Positions 23,240-34,019 of a DNA stretch of 64,000 nucleotides are shown here, one piece after another. The notes under the pieces are model-generated. The model was not told the DNA's origin. It saw only the letters and a list, made by a program, of their open reading frames with translations, and ran no database searches. Each line of letters starts with the position of its first letter. Position 1 is the stretch's first letter. This DNA comes from Halichondria panicea (Eukaryota; Porifera; Demospongiae; Suberitida; Halichondriidae). The stretch lies in contig NC_087384.1 of NCBI RefSeq assembly GCF_963675165.1, positions 1,758,501-1,822,500 on the forward strand, read 5' to 3'. The position numbers and the translations under genes were made by a program.

Positions 23240-24000
23240 TAGCATGCAGTAACTTTCTTTGGTGTCTGTTGCTTTTAAGATGTTCTGTGACAGGTGCCTT
23301 TAGAGGGAATTTTGTCACAGAGATCTAGATTCAAGTAATCATACTGTAGTGCTAGAAATAATACAAGCATAAAGCTATTTGGTTACGGAGCCTTAGAAGA
23401 AATTTTGGCGTTTGAATGCCAGGAAACAACACCCACCAAGAGCTTTGCATGTGAAATACCGGTGCGTGGGAGTTTACCCCAGTTTTAATTTTCACATTAG
23501 GTGCTCTACCCTCGAAAAGCGCAAAAATTTCCTGCTGTACGGTATCAGAAAATCCTTTAATTGGATCATCAGTAGGGCTTGGTAATATTTGGAATAATAA
23601 GGGAGACTTTTAGCATAATTGAGAATAATAGGGCACTAAACTAGCATAATTTGACCCTCAGAGTCTGGTATAAACCTAATTTCACTTGGTTCATGTAGCT
23701 AGGCATCTTTACAATAGACCTGTACTGTAAGCACTATATAGCCACTATAGGCAGGCATGCACTGACTTTGCCCTCTGACCTAGAATAGCTCTTAGAGTGC
23801 AACTCTGCTATATCTTGCTGGTTTTGTAGCCATTGTGGGACTTTAGCTTTCTGTATTGCTACAGTCAATACAAACAAATAAATTGTCTTTAAAATAATGG
23901 GTCACCAAACTGGAATTATAATAGGCTGACTTTTTTTTGAAAAGAATGATAGGCAAAAGAAGCATAATTTGTCAAGACCTATAATCATCAGATCTCTAGA
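23240..24000. other. Non-coding spacer
   Basis: No exon recognised. It holds a partial MITE end near 23510-23543 (cgcaaaaatttcctgctgta, then cggta) and AT-rich unique sequence. Confidence 0.5.
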
Positions 24001-26760
24001 CCTATACGTATGTAGGTGTCCTAGTTAAATAGTGACCTTGTCGAATAGTGAGGTGTTTTCTGTGAGTCTTTTTGATCCATAATTATTCTGGCCTATTTCT
24101 AGCGATAGTATCCGAGGGGCTGGGGTGGTGAATTGGTGAATGTAGAGGGGTCCCTATTTGAACAGTGGGTGTGTTCTCTCTCAAATACCCATCAGTTTAC
24201 AGTGCATCATTGCTCACAGATTACCTCCAGTTATCAGCAACACTTCGCCTCGGCTGTTGAACTGACCAACCAAAAGATCTGATTTGATTTCGAAACAACA
24301 GAAGACCTGTTGAATTATCGAGTTCTGGATTCTAAGAAAAGAAGTCTCGAGGCTGAGAGGAAATTTAAGGAGCTCAGTGAAGAAAACAGAAATGTTTATT
24401 ATGACGAAACGATTCAAATGATCACAACTCAGATATGAGATGTCGAAGTGTAAAACATTTTGTTAACTTTCTTGTTTGTATCCTATTCATCTCATCCACT
24501 GTGCATTCAGTATTCCACTTGTGTGTATAGTGTTTACGTATTTGCTAAGGAGATATGTTTGAATTTGTAATTTGTACTTCCATCATTATACATAATGGCT
24601 ATCAAGTGAGTCTTGTTGTTGCCTCTTCAAAGCGTTTTATAATAATAATAATAATAATAATAATCGATGCTTAACAGTATGACTTTACATTTACACAAGG
24701 TGAATAGATTGTTGTGCGTCAGAAATTAAACATACTGACAGGAAGTTCCTAGAAGGAACACCTGACTAAATCTACATAAAATGTATACATAATTATACAG
24801 TTATACAGACCAACAGGGACAGACTAGGTGATAAGTGCAAATTCTTGATTGATCAAAGCGTTCTAGAAAACTGTCCCAGAAATGTTTGTAGAGTTGATTC
24901 TTGATAGTTGACATCGAGTGAGAGAGATCTATAAAAGGGAGGGTGTTCCAGAGTCTGACCAATCTTTTGAAGTTAAAGTGTCTTGTTGTGTTTGAGCGAT
25001 GATGACCTTTATGAACTAGCTTGTGATTAGACGATAGTCTTGTGTTGCTGGTAGAGAATGATATGAACTCAGTAATGTTGAAGTTGTCTACTGGTTTTTG
25101 GAGACACCTGACGGCGAATATGACATCTTGCAACTCTAGCCAGTTCATTAGTGGTAAAAGGTCCAGTTTAATGAGGCGACTTTTGTAGTCGAGAATATCA
25201 GATCTACATGTAAGGTTCAGAATAAACTTTGAAGATCTTCTCTGGATTTGTTCCACTTTTGTGATGGCCTTGTGTGTCTGTGGTCTCCACAGTTGCGAAC
25301 AAAATGTTAAATTAGATCTAACAAGCGTAGACTAGTATAAAGTGTTCTTTTTGTGTGGAGATCATGAGAGCATGCATTGAGTGTTTCTTTTAATAAGGTA
25401 CAAACAGCTGTACTGTAGGCCTTCGAACATAGGTTGTTGATATGTTGGTCCCAGGAGAGACTATTCTGGATGGTCACTCCCAGGTCTTTGTGAGAGTCTC
25501 TTGTTAAGATTAGCTTTGAGTCCAAATTGTATAGCGAGTCATGAATGGTTTTACCAAAGTGGAAGTAGACACATTAGTGTGTAGACACATTAGTGTGACG
25601 ATTAGTACCAGGTCCACATGGCTTTGACATGTACAGGAATGCAATGATGCAAATACTAGATCTAGTTCTTTCAAGCTCCAAGTACGAGTGATGGAGGAAT
25701 ATTCTAGCTGTAACAGCTCTTAGTAACATTCACGTATTGTAAATCCAACAAGTAGAAGTTTATTCTATATTCTGACTATGGCCTAGATAGAATCAGAAGC
25801 TAATAATACTGATTACTTCCATCATCATGCTTGCTTCACTGATGAATAATATTACTGTGATACCTTCCTCTATTATCTATGATATCACCTTAGTAAATTT
25901 CAGCTTCTAGCTACAGAACTGATTATTTTTTACAGATTTGAAGAGTACAAGCAGCAGAGAAATCTATTTGCAATAATATTATTGTCCATGTTGCATTGCA
26001 CATTGGTGCAAAAGATGTAGCGGTTTTCCCGTATACATACCTAACAGTATTCTAAACTTCTGTTAGTCTGGATTTTTTAGGGGTCAACGGTGGTATCCCT
26101 GCTAGCTGTAAATCGGAGAAAGATTTTGTCATCTTTCTTGGAGAAATATTCTGAGCTGAACGGATAGTCACGCTATATTAAACATAACAATTAGAGATTA
26201 ATGTGTGTTGCATCATTCTCACAGATCACCTCCAGTTGATCAGCAAACTCTGCCTTGAGAGTTGAAACTGACGATACCCTTTTATGTCGAAACAAGAAAC
26301 AATTGAAGAATCTCCAAAATAATGAAGAAAATGTACGTTGCATCAAGTGACCCCAACGACCTATTGTATGATGATATCTGCAGCACGTTCTGGATTCTAG
26401 GAAAATATGACTCGAGGCTGGGAGGAAAATTGAGGAGCTGAGTTACGTCTCACTACAAGAGGATATGCATCAATATATCGTCCGCTACTGTGCATGGTTA
26501 CTCTGAGGACAAGCATAAGATTCAATGGTTGTTCCCACGCAAGAGGAGGATAAAGTGAGGAAAAGAACTGATTGAGGGAGTGGAAGAAAATGGTGACCCT
26601 CGCCTTGAGGCAGCACCTCACCAAGCAAGGTGTGTGTGGGTGTGTCGGAAAGAAGTGTGTGTGGTCAGTGATGATATTTAATAGACGGGCGGTCTGAGAA
26701 GTGTTCTGTGCAGACTGTCTCTAATTCTGAGACCATTACCAGTAACTTTCTGTGGTGTCG
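24000..26760 (+). pseudogene. Unrecognised + strand gene family, copy 4 (degenerate, LINE-interrupted)
   Basis: The family pieces recur: the DYLQ...LTNQK block with stops (24220-24290), a coiled-coil remnant (24330-24395), then, after a retrotransposon insertion, agtaccaggtccacatggct (about 25606). The segment RRKILSSFLEKYSELN follows at about 26120, then acagatcacctccagttgat (26222), FWILGKY (about 26390) and VPTQEEDKVRK (about 26545), and the same gacgggcggtctgagaa tail (26690). Frames are repeatedly broken. The tail shows this is a segmental duplicate of 21-23.2 kb. Confidence 0.5.
24641..25560 (-). mobile_element. 5'-truncated non-LTR retrotransposon (reverse transcriptase C-terminal part)
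   Basis: Minus-strand frames encode the tail region of a LINE polymerase. Around 25500 there is KDLGVTIQNSLSWDQHI, then FCSQLWRPQTHK, VEQIQRRSSKFIL near 25250, and a C-terminal ending near 24801. A frameshift near 25315 separates the two ORFs. The 3' end abuts a short (ATT)n tract at 24641-24663, as expected for clades with simple-repeat tails. The fingers/palm core and endonuclease are missing, so it is a dead 5' truncation. It sits inside copy 4 of the unrecognised + strand family. Confidence 0.85.
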
Positions 26761-26823
26761 ATTCTGCCGCTTTTTAGAATGTTCTGCCACTGTGCATGGT
26801 GTTTGTACTGTTGTCACAGGGGT

Positions 26824-27213
26824 TCAAACTTTAGTAGGCCCAATGTCTACATGATGTTGATTATCTACCCTCTGTAGGCTATCTTGTGGTTGGTTCCTCC
26901 GGGGTGAAGATGTATCTATGGACCAAGTCTGTTCTGAGGGGGAGGGGTGATTGTCACAAGTATTTGTTCTACAGTATCGAGAGCCATTGATACATGGAAA
27001 CCACACCTGGTCTGGCCTGCACCAACAGGTGCGTCTTCTGTGGTAATATTTCTCGTCTCCCAGGTGCTGTGACCTATAGTTATAAGGAGGTTGGTTTTTG
27101 CCATCTCTCACTATAGTCTGATTAATATACCTTAATTCTCTGTAGTGAATTTGGAAAGTAAGTTTCGTGAATTCAAAATGACTCCCCCTCTCCCCCAGGA
27201 ATTGTTTCCCCAC
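26824..27213 (-). CDS. Hypothetical cysteine-rich ORF, 129 codons, doubtful
   Basis: An uninterrupted minus-strand frame with a cysteine-rich centre (CWCRPDQVWFPCINGSRYC). No splice context, homologue or second copy supports it. The neighbouring 27170-27395 block is duplicated at 44030-44315, but the duplicate starts after most of this ORF. It may be a chance frame. Confidence 0.2.
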   Translation of the reverse strand: MGKQFLGERGSHFEFTKLTFQIHYRELRYINQTIVRDGKNQPPYNYRSQHLGDEKYYHRRRTCWCRPDQVWFPCINGSRYCRTNTCDNHPSPSEQTWSIDTSSPRRNQPQDSLQRVDNQHHVDIGPTKV

Positions 27214-27458
27214 ATATCCTCCCCCCCAATTAACGCTCCATGCACTCCCCCCATGCAGGCACTATACCAACCCAGTGGGCACGGAGTGGTGTTGGAAGAT
27301 GGACGATGCGGATAAAAAAACTCACTACCAAAATGGTCAAACAAATTAAAGGTCAGGTTAACATGCACTAACTGACTGTACGGCTAATGTCAACATACAC
27401 AATACAAAAAGGTGCTTTGTTATAGCTAAGTCTGTGCTCGGTGGTTTAAAAACGTAAT

Positions 27459-29764
27459 TTAGGCTTGTATCTGTTCAATAGTTTTGGTCAAATCGACAGA
27501 CTCAATTTTTCCAACCAGCTGCGTCCAATTGCCGTCTCCCTGCTCGTAGTACGAGTGTGAGGTGTAGGTGCTGCCTCCGATTATGCCTGTGTTGTGGAGG
27601 TTGTTGGCCGGGTTGGCAGGGTCAACGATACGGGGGAGCCTGGCTGGAAACAAGTCTGGGTAGTCCCCTGGTTTGTAGTAGTCAACCCAATAGATACTGT
27701 GTGCATGCATAGATTGGAAAATACCTTGTGAAAGAAACGTTTGACACTGAAATTCTGCATGTGTTGACTTTAGTCATTTGTCTAAGCAAAATAATGTGAT
27801 TATGTTAGTTTTCACAATTCGCTAACACATATAGTGCGTGTGGCTAGTTTTAGACTCAACGTACTCCGCTGTTAGGTGAGATTTCACTATCTGCTTCAAA
27901 GTGGCTGTTGTTCTGTAGAAACGGAAGCTAATAATTATTTGTACACAAGGGAGTTCCCCTACCGTTGCTCAATAGTTCCACCATAGTGCTGTTTCAATGC
28001 CAGCTCATAAGCTCTAAGCACCACAATTGAGATGAGATAACTCTTTGGCCTTCCAGTACATAGCTTCCCCTCAGGCCATTCTTTGTTCCTCCACGCCTTA
28101 GCACGGCGAATAAGTTCTTTAGCCTGTAGGATTTTAAGTATACAAATTGAAACGCATGCCCTAGCTACTGTATACATGTGTGTCAGATTCGTGACATTGT
28201 ACATGTGTATACTCACTTTATCATCCTGCTTTTCAATAAATGCAACCTGCCATTTTGAAGCATTCACTGAGAATCTAATGTGCATGGTATAGTGTTACAA
28301 CTCAACACTTGTTGTGTTGTTATTGTGTGTTTAGCTTACCGAAATAATTGGGCAGGTTTTGCTCCGTCTTGTTTGGCTTTCCTCAGGTAGTCATAGAGAT
28401 CTGCTGGATTCTCCCATTTTGGGCTGACCAAGACGTCAACGTCTATCGATAGCTCTCGATCTTGCTGGTCATATGTCTTGTATTTCAGTGACACAGACAT
28501 TTTTAGTGGTGTTTGAAGCATGACACTCCGTAGACCTCCCAAAAAGCTTCGCAGTTTGTGTAGAGGCGTACGATATCCTTCACTCAGGACAGTGTCTGGA
28601 TCCACACCTGTATAATTAAGTGTACTTGAGTCTCATTAATTAAAGTAAGCCCCCTTCCGCTATTTGAGGTTTCCTATAATTATGTATAGCGAGGTTTGTT
28701 ATGTAATGATTATGTGTAGAGTATCGACATTTTATCTCAGCATATGTATTTGCTGCACGAAAAATATTGTTTGTAGGGCAGCCAAGTGAGTAACTTACTC
28801 TCTGAGTAGACCACTAGGTCCACATCGAAGTTGCCTGGAATGGCTGTGTACTGACCAAGGGAGCCAGCCTTGAGCACCTGGACTCTGTTCAGGCCATGTC
28901 TATGATGCTAGTGAATATATGTGTTCATGCTAGTTACCATAATTATATACATGTAGTAAATGTGACACAGATATGTTCCCACCCTGGTCGTGGTGATTAG
29001 TACAAACATAGATTGAAGAGTTAGAGGGATAGGAAACGGTTTGTATCTCGAGTAACATCCGCGCTACGCTGCGGTTTAATCGAGGCCATCACAACAATAT
29101 CTATTTCTACACCCAGTGCATAATAAACTACAAGTAACTGTGCTTAGTCCGTGCAACTCACTTATATTTCTAGGTCTATACCTATTGTAGTAGTCATAAC
29201 CAGCACGCTTACACGTTACATGTTCCAATAGCTCTAAAACAGCCTTGGGAACATATAACTTTATTGGAAAGTCTCTTTTTACTGGGTGTGGTCAGTCATT
29301 AGCAAGTACTATACACGTGGCTCATGGACTATAGGGGTGTTATAAGTTGCTGAAAGAGATGATGTCTCGAGGAAACACAGCTTTGGGTACCCGGCAAAAA
29401 TGTGCTTAATAGCCTCGTTCATAGGGCGTAATGCGGATAATTTTCGTGGCTCCACTGCAGATTCAATGTAAAATCATCACGTGCACCACTCCGTTTCCTA
29501 TCCCTCTAACTCTTCAATCTATGGTACAAACTACCTCGATAAAATTGCTCTAGACAAAAATAACCACCTCTTATAGGCACAGTTTTACCACATAATACTA
29601 ATATGCTAAACCACAGGCAATTTGTGTGATTGGAATTAGCCACCACCTGGGCACATCAGTGGCACTGATATCGACTATCGATCCTGACTTACTTTTATTT
29701 CTCTTGCAAGCTCATCCACAACTCTCATAGCATCATCAAATGTGATGTCCTTGTTCCTTGCCAT
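27459..29764 (-). CDS. 2'-5'-oligoadenylate synthetase-like gene, array locus 1 (intact)
   Basis: Seven exons, 5' to 3': 29764-29693, 28907-28799, 28607-28340, 28274-28217, 28123-27963, 27912-27865, 27696-27459; 317 codons plus stop. Exon 2 carries the nucleotidyltransferase core, GSLGQYTAIPGNFDVDLVVY, with the Gly-Ser loop and the first two metal-binding Asp residues. Exon 3 supplies the third (IDVDVLVSP). Exon 5 is the helical segment AKELIRRAKAWRN, and exon 7 has the OAS signature DPANPANN. OAS enzymes polymerise ATP into 2'-5' oligoadenylate, classically when bound to double-stranded RNA, and the product activates RNase L in vertebrates; the sponge effector is not shown here. The start ATG at 29764 opens an exon 1 like those of neighbours. 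Intron 1 holds the 517-bp P-like MITE. Confidence 0.9.
29007..29523. mobile_element. P-like MITE with 7-bp target duplication, in intron 1 of OAS locus 1
   Basis: A 517-bp element. Ends CATAGATTGAAGAGTTAGAG and its mirror extend to about 35 bp (through ggataggaaacgg). The target duplication is GTACAAA (29000-29006, 29524-29530). The CATAGAT start, the GGAAACG motif and the 7-bp duplication match the large foldback element at 9182 and the MITE at 53426. Confidence 0.9.
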
Positions 29765-29984
29765 CTTCTCTCTCTTTTTCTTTTCACTGGTCAACTTCTA
29801 TATACCAGTCAGCTGTTATATAGGTTAGTCAATGGTTGTGGGTTTCCCCATTTTCCTACGAACAGTATTCATATTTGGCTAATATTAGAATGATTAATCA
29901 TGAGGATGACGTGCTAATTTTGTAGACAAGCCAAGAATAGTCACATGATGATGAAACCTACTTCATGTAATAATTATGCCTCGA

Positions 29985-30185
29985 GGCGTAGCCGCACGAG
30001 GGATACGGTAATGCTGACTGTGTGTGTGTGTGTCTGTGTGTCTGTTCCAGCTGTAACTGCTCAACGGTTGCAATGCGACAAAAACTAACAGCTTCTATAG
30101 GCTTCTAGCCACGTTCTCTTGGATTTTGATTCGTGGATTTGCAAACTAAAGCTTCTTTCTCGAGTTATGGCTAGTTTGACTCACA
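29985..30185 (+). repeat. Dispersed repeat, CCGCACGAGG family (second copy)
   Basis: Matches 2488-2660 in opposite orientation: gcctcgaggcgtagccgcac, acagcttctataggcttcta, ctttctcgagttatggctag. A (GT)n tract near 30015 differs between copies. Boundaries are approximate. Confidence 0.75.
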
Positions 30186-31330
30186 TTGAAGGCTGTTGCA
30201 GTCTCTTCAGAATCTTTCATAGCATCATCTGTCCGCACAAACTTTCTATTCAACATATGAGTTAGCCTTGCACTAAAGCGCTAGCTTTTTGTTAGCTACA
30301 ATACTCAGAAAATATCTGTTAAAACAGCTAGCTAGCAGTAGCCATTTGTGAAATTGATCTCTTTGGACACACCCTTTAATTATTCCTGTGTATGTAATGC
30401 GCATGCGCGCTCATTCCCCACGTGTGAGAAAATAATAATATCCAAGATCCAGATCCAGATCCTCCTGGCAGAATCATCTTTGTCTTGAAGGCCTGGTAAG
30501 CCACAAAACACTACCATATAACAATATAGATAACAATATGCATGTACACAGGTCTTTTCTTCTTAGATATTATATACACTGAACTACAGATCTTGGAAGA
30601 ATCAATTTTTTTCTTTCTTGAGGTCCTAGTAAGCCACATAATACAACAATAGATGCATGTAAATAAGTCTTTTCTTCTCAGTGACTTTATATAGATAAGC
30701 TAACTTTAATATAAAATTCATTATAGAAACTAATATAACACTCTAATACTTTTCAGCGAAAGCAAAAACATGGCGAGAGGCATTAGCACAGCGCCAGCTT
30801 GAACACTAGTTATGTACATGTACCTACGGTGTACTTCATTGTACAGATGTCACTTGATTATGTGTTTGTGTGGGTGTGTGCATGCATGGGAGGTTTTATA
30901 GTATACTTGGAATTTGGGTTGTTTGTTTGAACTGCTACTATGACTTGCAGAAAATATTTTCATGGAAAATTTGATGCAGATGAATTTACTACCAGTATTC
31001 ATGGCTTTGTGGAGGCATACAATGAATAACGAACTATGGTAGTAGGGCACAGCTATCCTTTGATGTATATAGGGGCTTTATTTGCCAATATGCCATGTCA
31101 TTCTGGTACTTACTGTGTCGCCTTCCGTGTACGTAAAATTGTGCATGGTAGTATACAATAAATCACGTTTGCTTTACGAATGTACATTTTACATTCGGTT
31201 TTATCATTTACACAAATTTGTCTCTGAAGCTATTATAACTAGGCAACTAGTCTTACATTACAATGTATATATACACACCTGATACTCTAAGCACACAGGT
31301 TAATGTTTTGTAGTTCCAAGTCATGCTTGG
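30186..31330. other. Intergenic between OAS loci 1 and 2, no gene seen
   Basis: AT-rich sequence with short open frames lacking splice or homology support. A weak direct repeat, ataagtcttttcttctcag-like, recurs around 30550 and 30665. Confidence 0.5.
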
Positions 31331-32756
31331 CTACACTAGACGCTGTAGCAGGTCCACTGAGTGTATGTTCTCTACCAGCTCAGACCACCCGTCGCCTCTC
31401 TGACCACGACTCTTGGCGACGCCCGTGTCATACAGATTATTGGCTGGGTTGGCCGGGTCAACGATACGCGGCAGTGAAGTTGGGAAGAGGTTGGGACCAG
31501 AGGGCATACCTCCACCCACGCTATAAAACTTCTCCCAGTAGATACTGTATGCAATGCAATCATACATGAGATAAATTAATACGTACCATATATTGCTGAC
31601 TTACTCTATGCCGTGGCGGTTAAGGAGGAGATTCTTCAGCTCATCCATTGTGCTATAGTGTGTATATACATATCATTTGTGTAGTTTAAAGTGTTTTTAG
31701 CTTACGCTTCGGCGATCCTCCTTGTGTTGGAAGTTCCCATTCTCTTTGTGGCCTTCTCGTAGGCGTTGAGTACGAGTAAAGAGATGAGGTAGGACTTGGG
31801 CTTGTTGGACAGCTTCCTTTCGGACCAGAGCTTGTTACGCCAAGCCTTTGCACGCTTGATAAGCTCCTTCACCTGTAGCTCAGTGTAATTGTCGATCATG
31901 CCTTAGGCTATACAGTACCTGGTTAGGTTGTTGCTCAAAGAACTCCACCTGCCATTTAGCTGCACACACAGAGTACCTGCACACGTACAGCAATATCTAA
32001 AAACTGCAGCCCCACCTTTGTATGCGTGGAATGGCCATGTATTTGCAATTGCAATGTAATTTGTCCGTTTAAATTACCTGCTATATATACTGTTAACTGT
32101 ACTCACTCGTATCTTTCTTCTTTTGGGACACCTCGGAGGAAGTCGTAAAAGTCGTGTTGGTTGTTCCAGTACGGACTAACCAGGAGGTCAACATCGATAA
32201 TGTCGTCAAACTTAAACTGGACGGAAAACTTGGTCCGTTTGGTTATCACGACTTTGGGCTGTCTTTCGAGAAACGTCTCCAGCTGATCTAGCCACTTACC
32301 AAATCCCTTGTACCGCATCGTATGCGTATCAACATCTGAATTGAAATTGTGTGTAGCTATAAGCGACACAAAACTTGCAACTCTTCACAAACTTGTCACA
32401 AGATATTTGCGACCAAAACGCAATGCTTATCATACCATAGCTAATTCAGGTAACTCTGTTTTGGCCTACCTGGTGAGTAAATGACCAGGTCGAGGTCAAA
32501 GTCCCCCGGGACGGCTGTTCCATGCCCTAGAGAGCCTGCTTTTACCACTTCACCGATGGCAATTGGTTGGTTATCCTTTGTACGTACATCATGTACAAAG
32601 AGTATTAATAGTAGGTCATACTATTTCCAAGTACTTGATACAACTTGTGGTTTAGGTTTAGTATGAATTTTATTATGTATTTACCTTGAGTAGCATAGCA
32701 ATCTCGTTAACTGCCTCTTTAGCTCTTCTGTGGTTTAAAATGTCCGGGTGAGCCAT
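31331..32756 (-). CDS. 2'-5'-oligoadenylate synthetase-like gene, array locus 2 (intact)
   Basis: Exons 32756-32685, 32575-32470, 32335-32107, 31976-31919, 31872-31706, 31652-31605, 31544-31331; 297 codons. Exon 2 reads VVKAGSLGHGTAVPGDFDLD, a canonical Gly-Ser loop and Asp-x-Asp. Exon 3 has IDVDLLVSP for the third Asp. Exon 5 contains VKELIKRAKAWRN and KSYLISLLVLNAYE. Exon 7 has WEKFYSV and RIVDPANPANNLYDTG. Intron phases 0-1-2-0-2-2 match every intact array member. It is the closest relative of the fragment at 44.3 kb, which looks like a partial copy of exons 3-4 of this gene. With its 5'-to-3' order compact (1.4 kb) and all catalytic residues kept, it should encode an active enzyme. Confidence 0.92.
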
Positions 32757-33294
32757 TCTGTATCTCTATCCTGTCACTGTTATTTGAAGGTCTGTGTGTG
32801 GCACTGATTGTAGCCTCACTTTATAACCCTAGCTGTCTCTGCGCTGACAACATCCTTTGATGTAGGGCTTTACCCTCCACCAAATGTGTCATGTCATTCT
32901 CAGGCAACTCCCGGGTACACAGACTAAACTGAGGGGAAAACGTTATCTATAGCCAGCTGGCAATACTACGTCATGGTTGTACTGTACTATATATACTTTC
33001 TGGGTAGTCTAACGTTAGTACATGTACATGTTATGTATATAGTTGCTGACTTTTAATTATATAGATGAATATAACTTCTGTGAACTCATGGTCACATTAT
33101 GTCCTACTTGGAACTTGAGATGTTAGAATGACTTGTTTATGATTTTCAGGAGAATAATATGATGTATTGTCTCGATCACCATGGTAACTGCCTATAGTCT
33201 TATGTTCCTTATAATAGTACATGTATACTAATTAAGTGCAACGAGATGTGTATGTCTATGATCAATACCTGCATCGTGCCGTTAGGATTTTGTC

Positions 33295-33760
33295 CGTTTG
33301 TTTCCCATTCAGACACGTCCCGTCGTTGCGGGTGGACACCTGATTTAAGAAGAGTATTTGATGTTAAATGTACGTACATTAAAGGTTTGATGTATAATTA
33401 TGATACTGTGAGTAAAGCAAAAATTATATGTATTCGTACAGTTGTGCAGTTATAACATTAGTCCATTAGTACTACAAATTGTAAACTGCTTAATGCCCTT
33501 TATTGCATGCATCGTCATTATTCCTTCGTGTCATGAGGCTTGGTGAGAATGCAACACATCATAATTCCCCTGGACTGCGGCCACTGATCCTCCGAGAATA
33601 ACCTCGGAAATATAATTATTATAGTTATTCCGATTCTGCTCTACTGAGATTGCCTTAAATGCTTCTTCGATAAAAATTAATTATGTTAATGTTACTGATT
33701 TTAGTATATACATGGATGCTCCACTTTTGCCGCCAAATAGTGCCATTTTGTTTGGATGTG
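33295..33760 (-). pseudogene. OAS remnant: exons 1-2 and the start of exon 3 of a locus-10-like gene
   Basis: Sequence 33538-33650 matches exon 2 of the intact gene at 48.8 kb (cttggtgagaatgcaac, cccctggactgcgg, cactgatcctccgagaa) but lacks two short stretches, including part of the catalytic loop. 33697-33755 matches its exon 1 (catgctccacttttgc-like), and 33300-33345 matches the exon-3 acceptor side. Exons 4-7 are absent. It is the dead counterpart of the 48.8-kb gene in the duplicated block that runs on into locus 4. Confidence 0.75.
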
Positions 33761-34019
33761 TTAGAACTATAGAATGCTTTGTAGATAGTCAGGACCACCG
33801 CTCTCTTATAAGATGGTCACGTGAACTAATGAAAATCACACATTACCTGAGAAATATGCTATAATAATAATTATGGGTAAACAAAAAAGGCATTTCACTC
33901 ATTCTTGGAAGTGTTTTGCTATCTTAATAACAATTTATGCTTGTACTTATAAAATTATACCCTTAAAAGAATGATTCAAATTTTTGTACAAAGCAAATAA
34001 TATACACAAGGATGAATGA

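Larger units (their letters stand above)
20975..23240 (+). pseudogene. Unrecognised + strand gene family, copies 2 and 3 (degenerate)
   Basis: Recurring pieces, in order: a helical segment (AVHLRKILAACLEKC at about 21685), DHFQLISNILPRQLKLTNQK (21076), FWILGKY, and a coiled coil (VEELSEENKRLRKEIK, 21874-21930, and a broken copy near 21290). An ENTDIFRCDR segment follows (about 22825), then a second helical segment starting VPT and containing EENEVGKRLKEPKE (about 23035). Stops and frameshifts break most pieces. A non-coding tail containing gacgggcggtctgagaac and cagactgtctctaatt closes the unit and recurs near 26690. I do not recognise the family; the heptad-rich parts suggest an oligomerising protein. 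Confidence 0.5.

Noticed and set aside
33246-33455. 69-codon + strand frame near the OAS remnant
   Set aside because: It overlaps the antisense of exon 3 debris and has no homologue among other loci.
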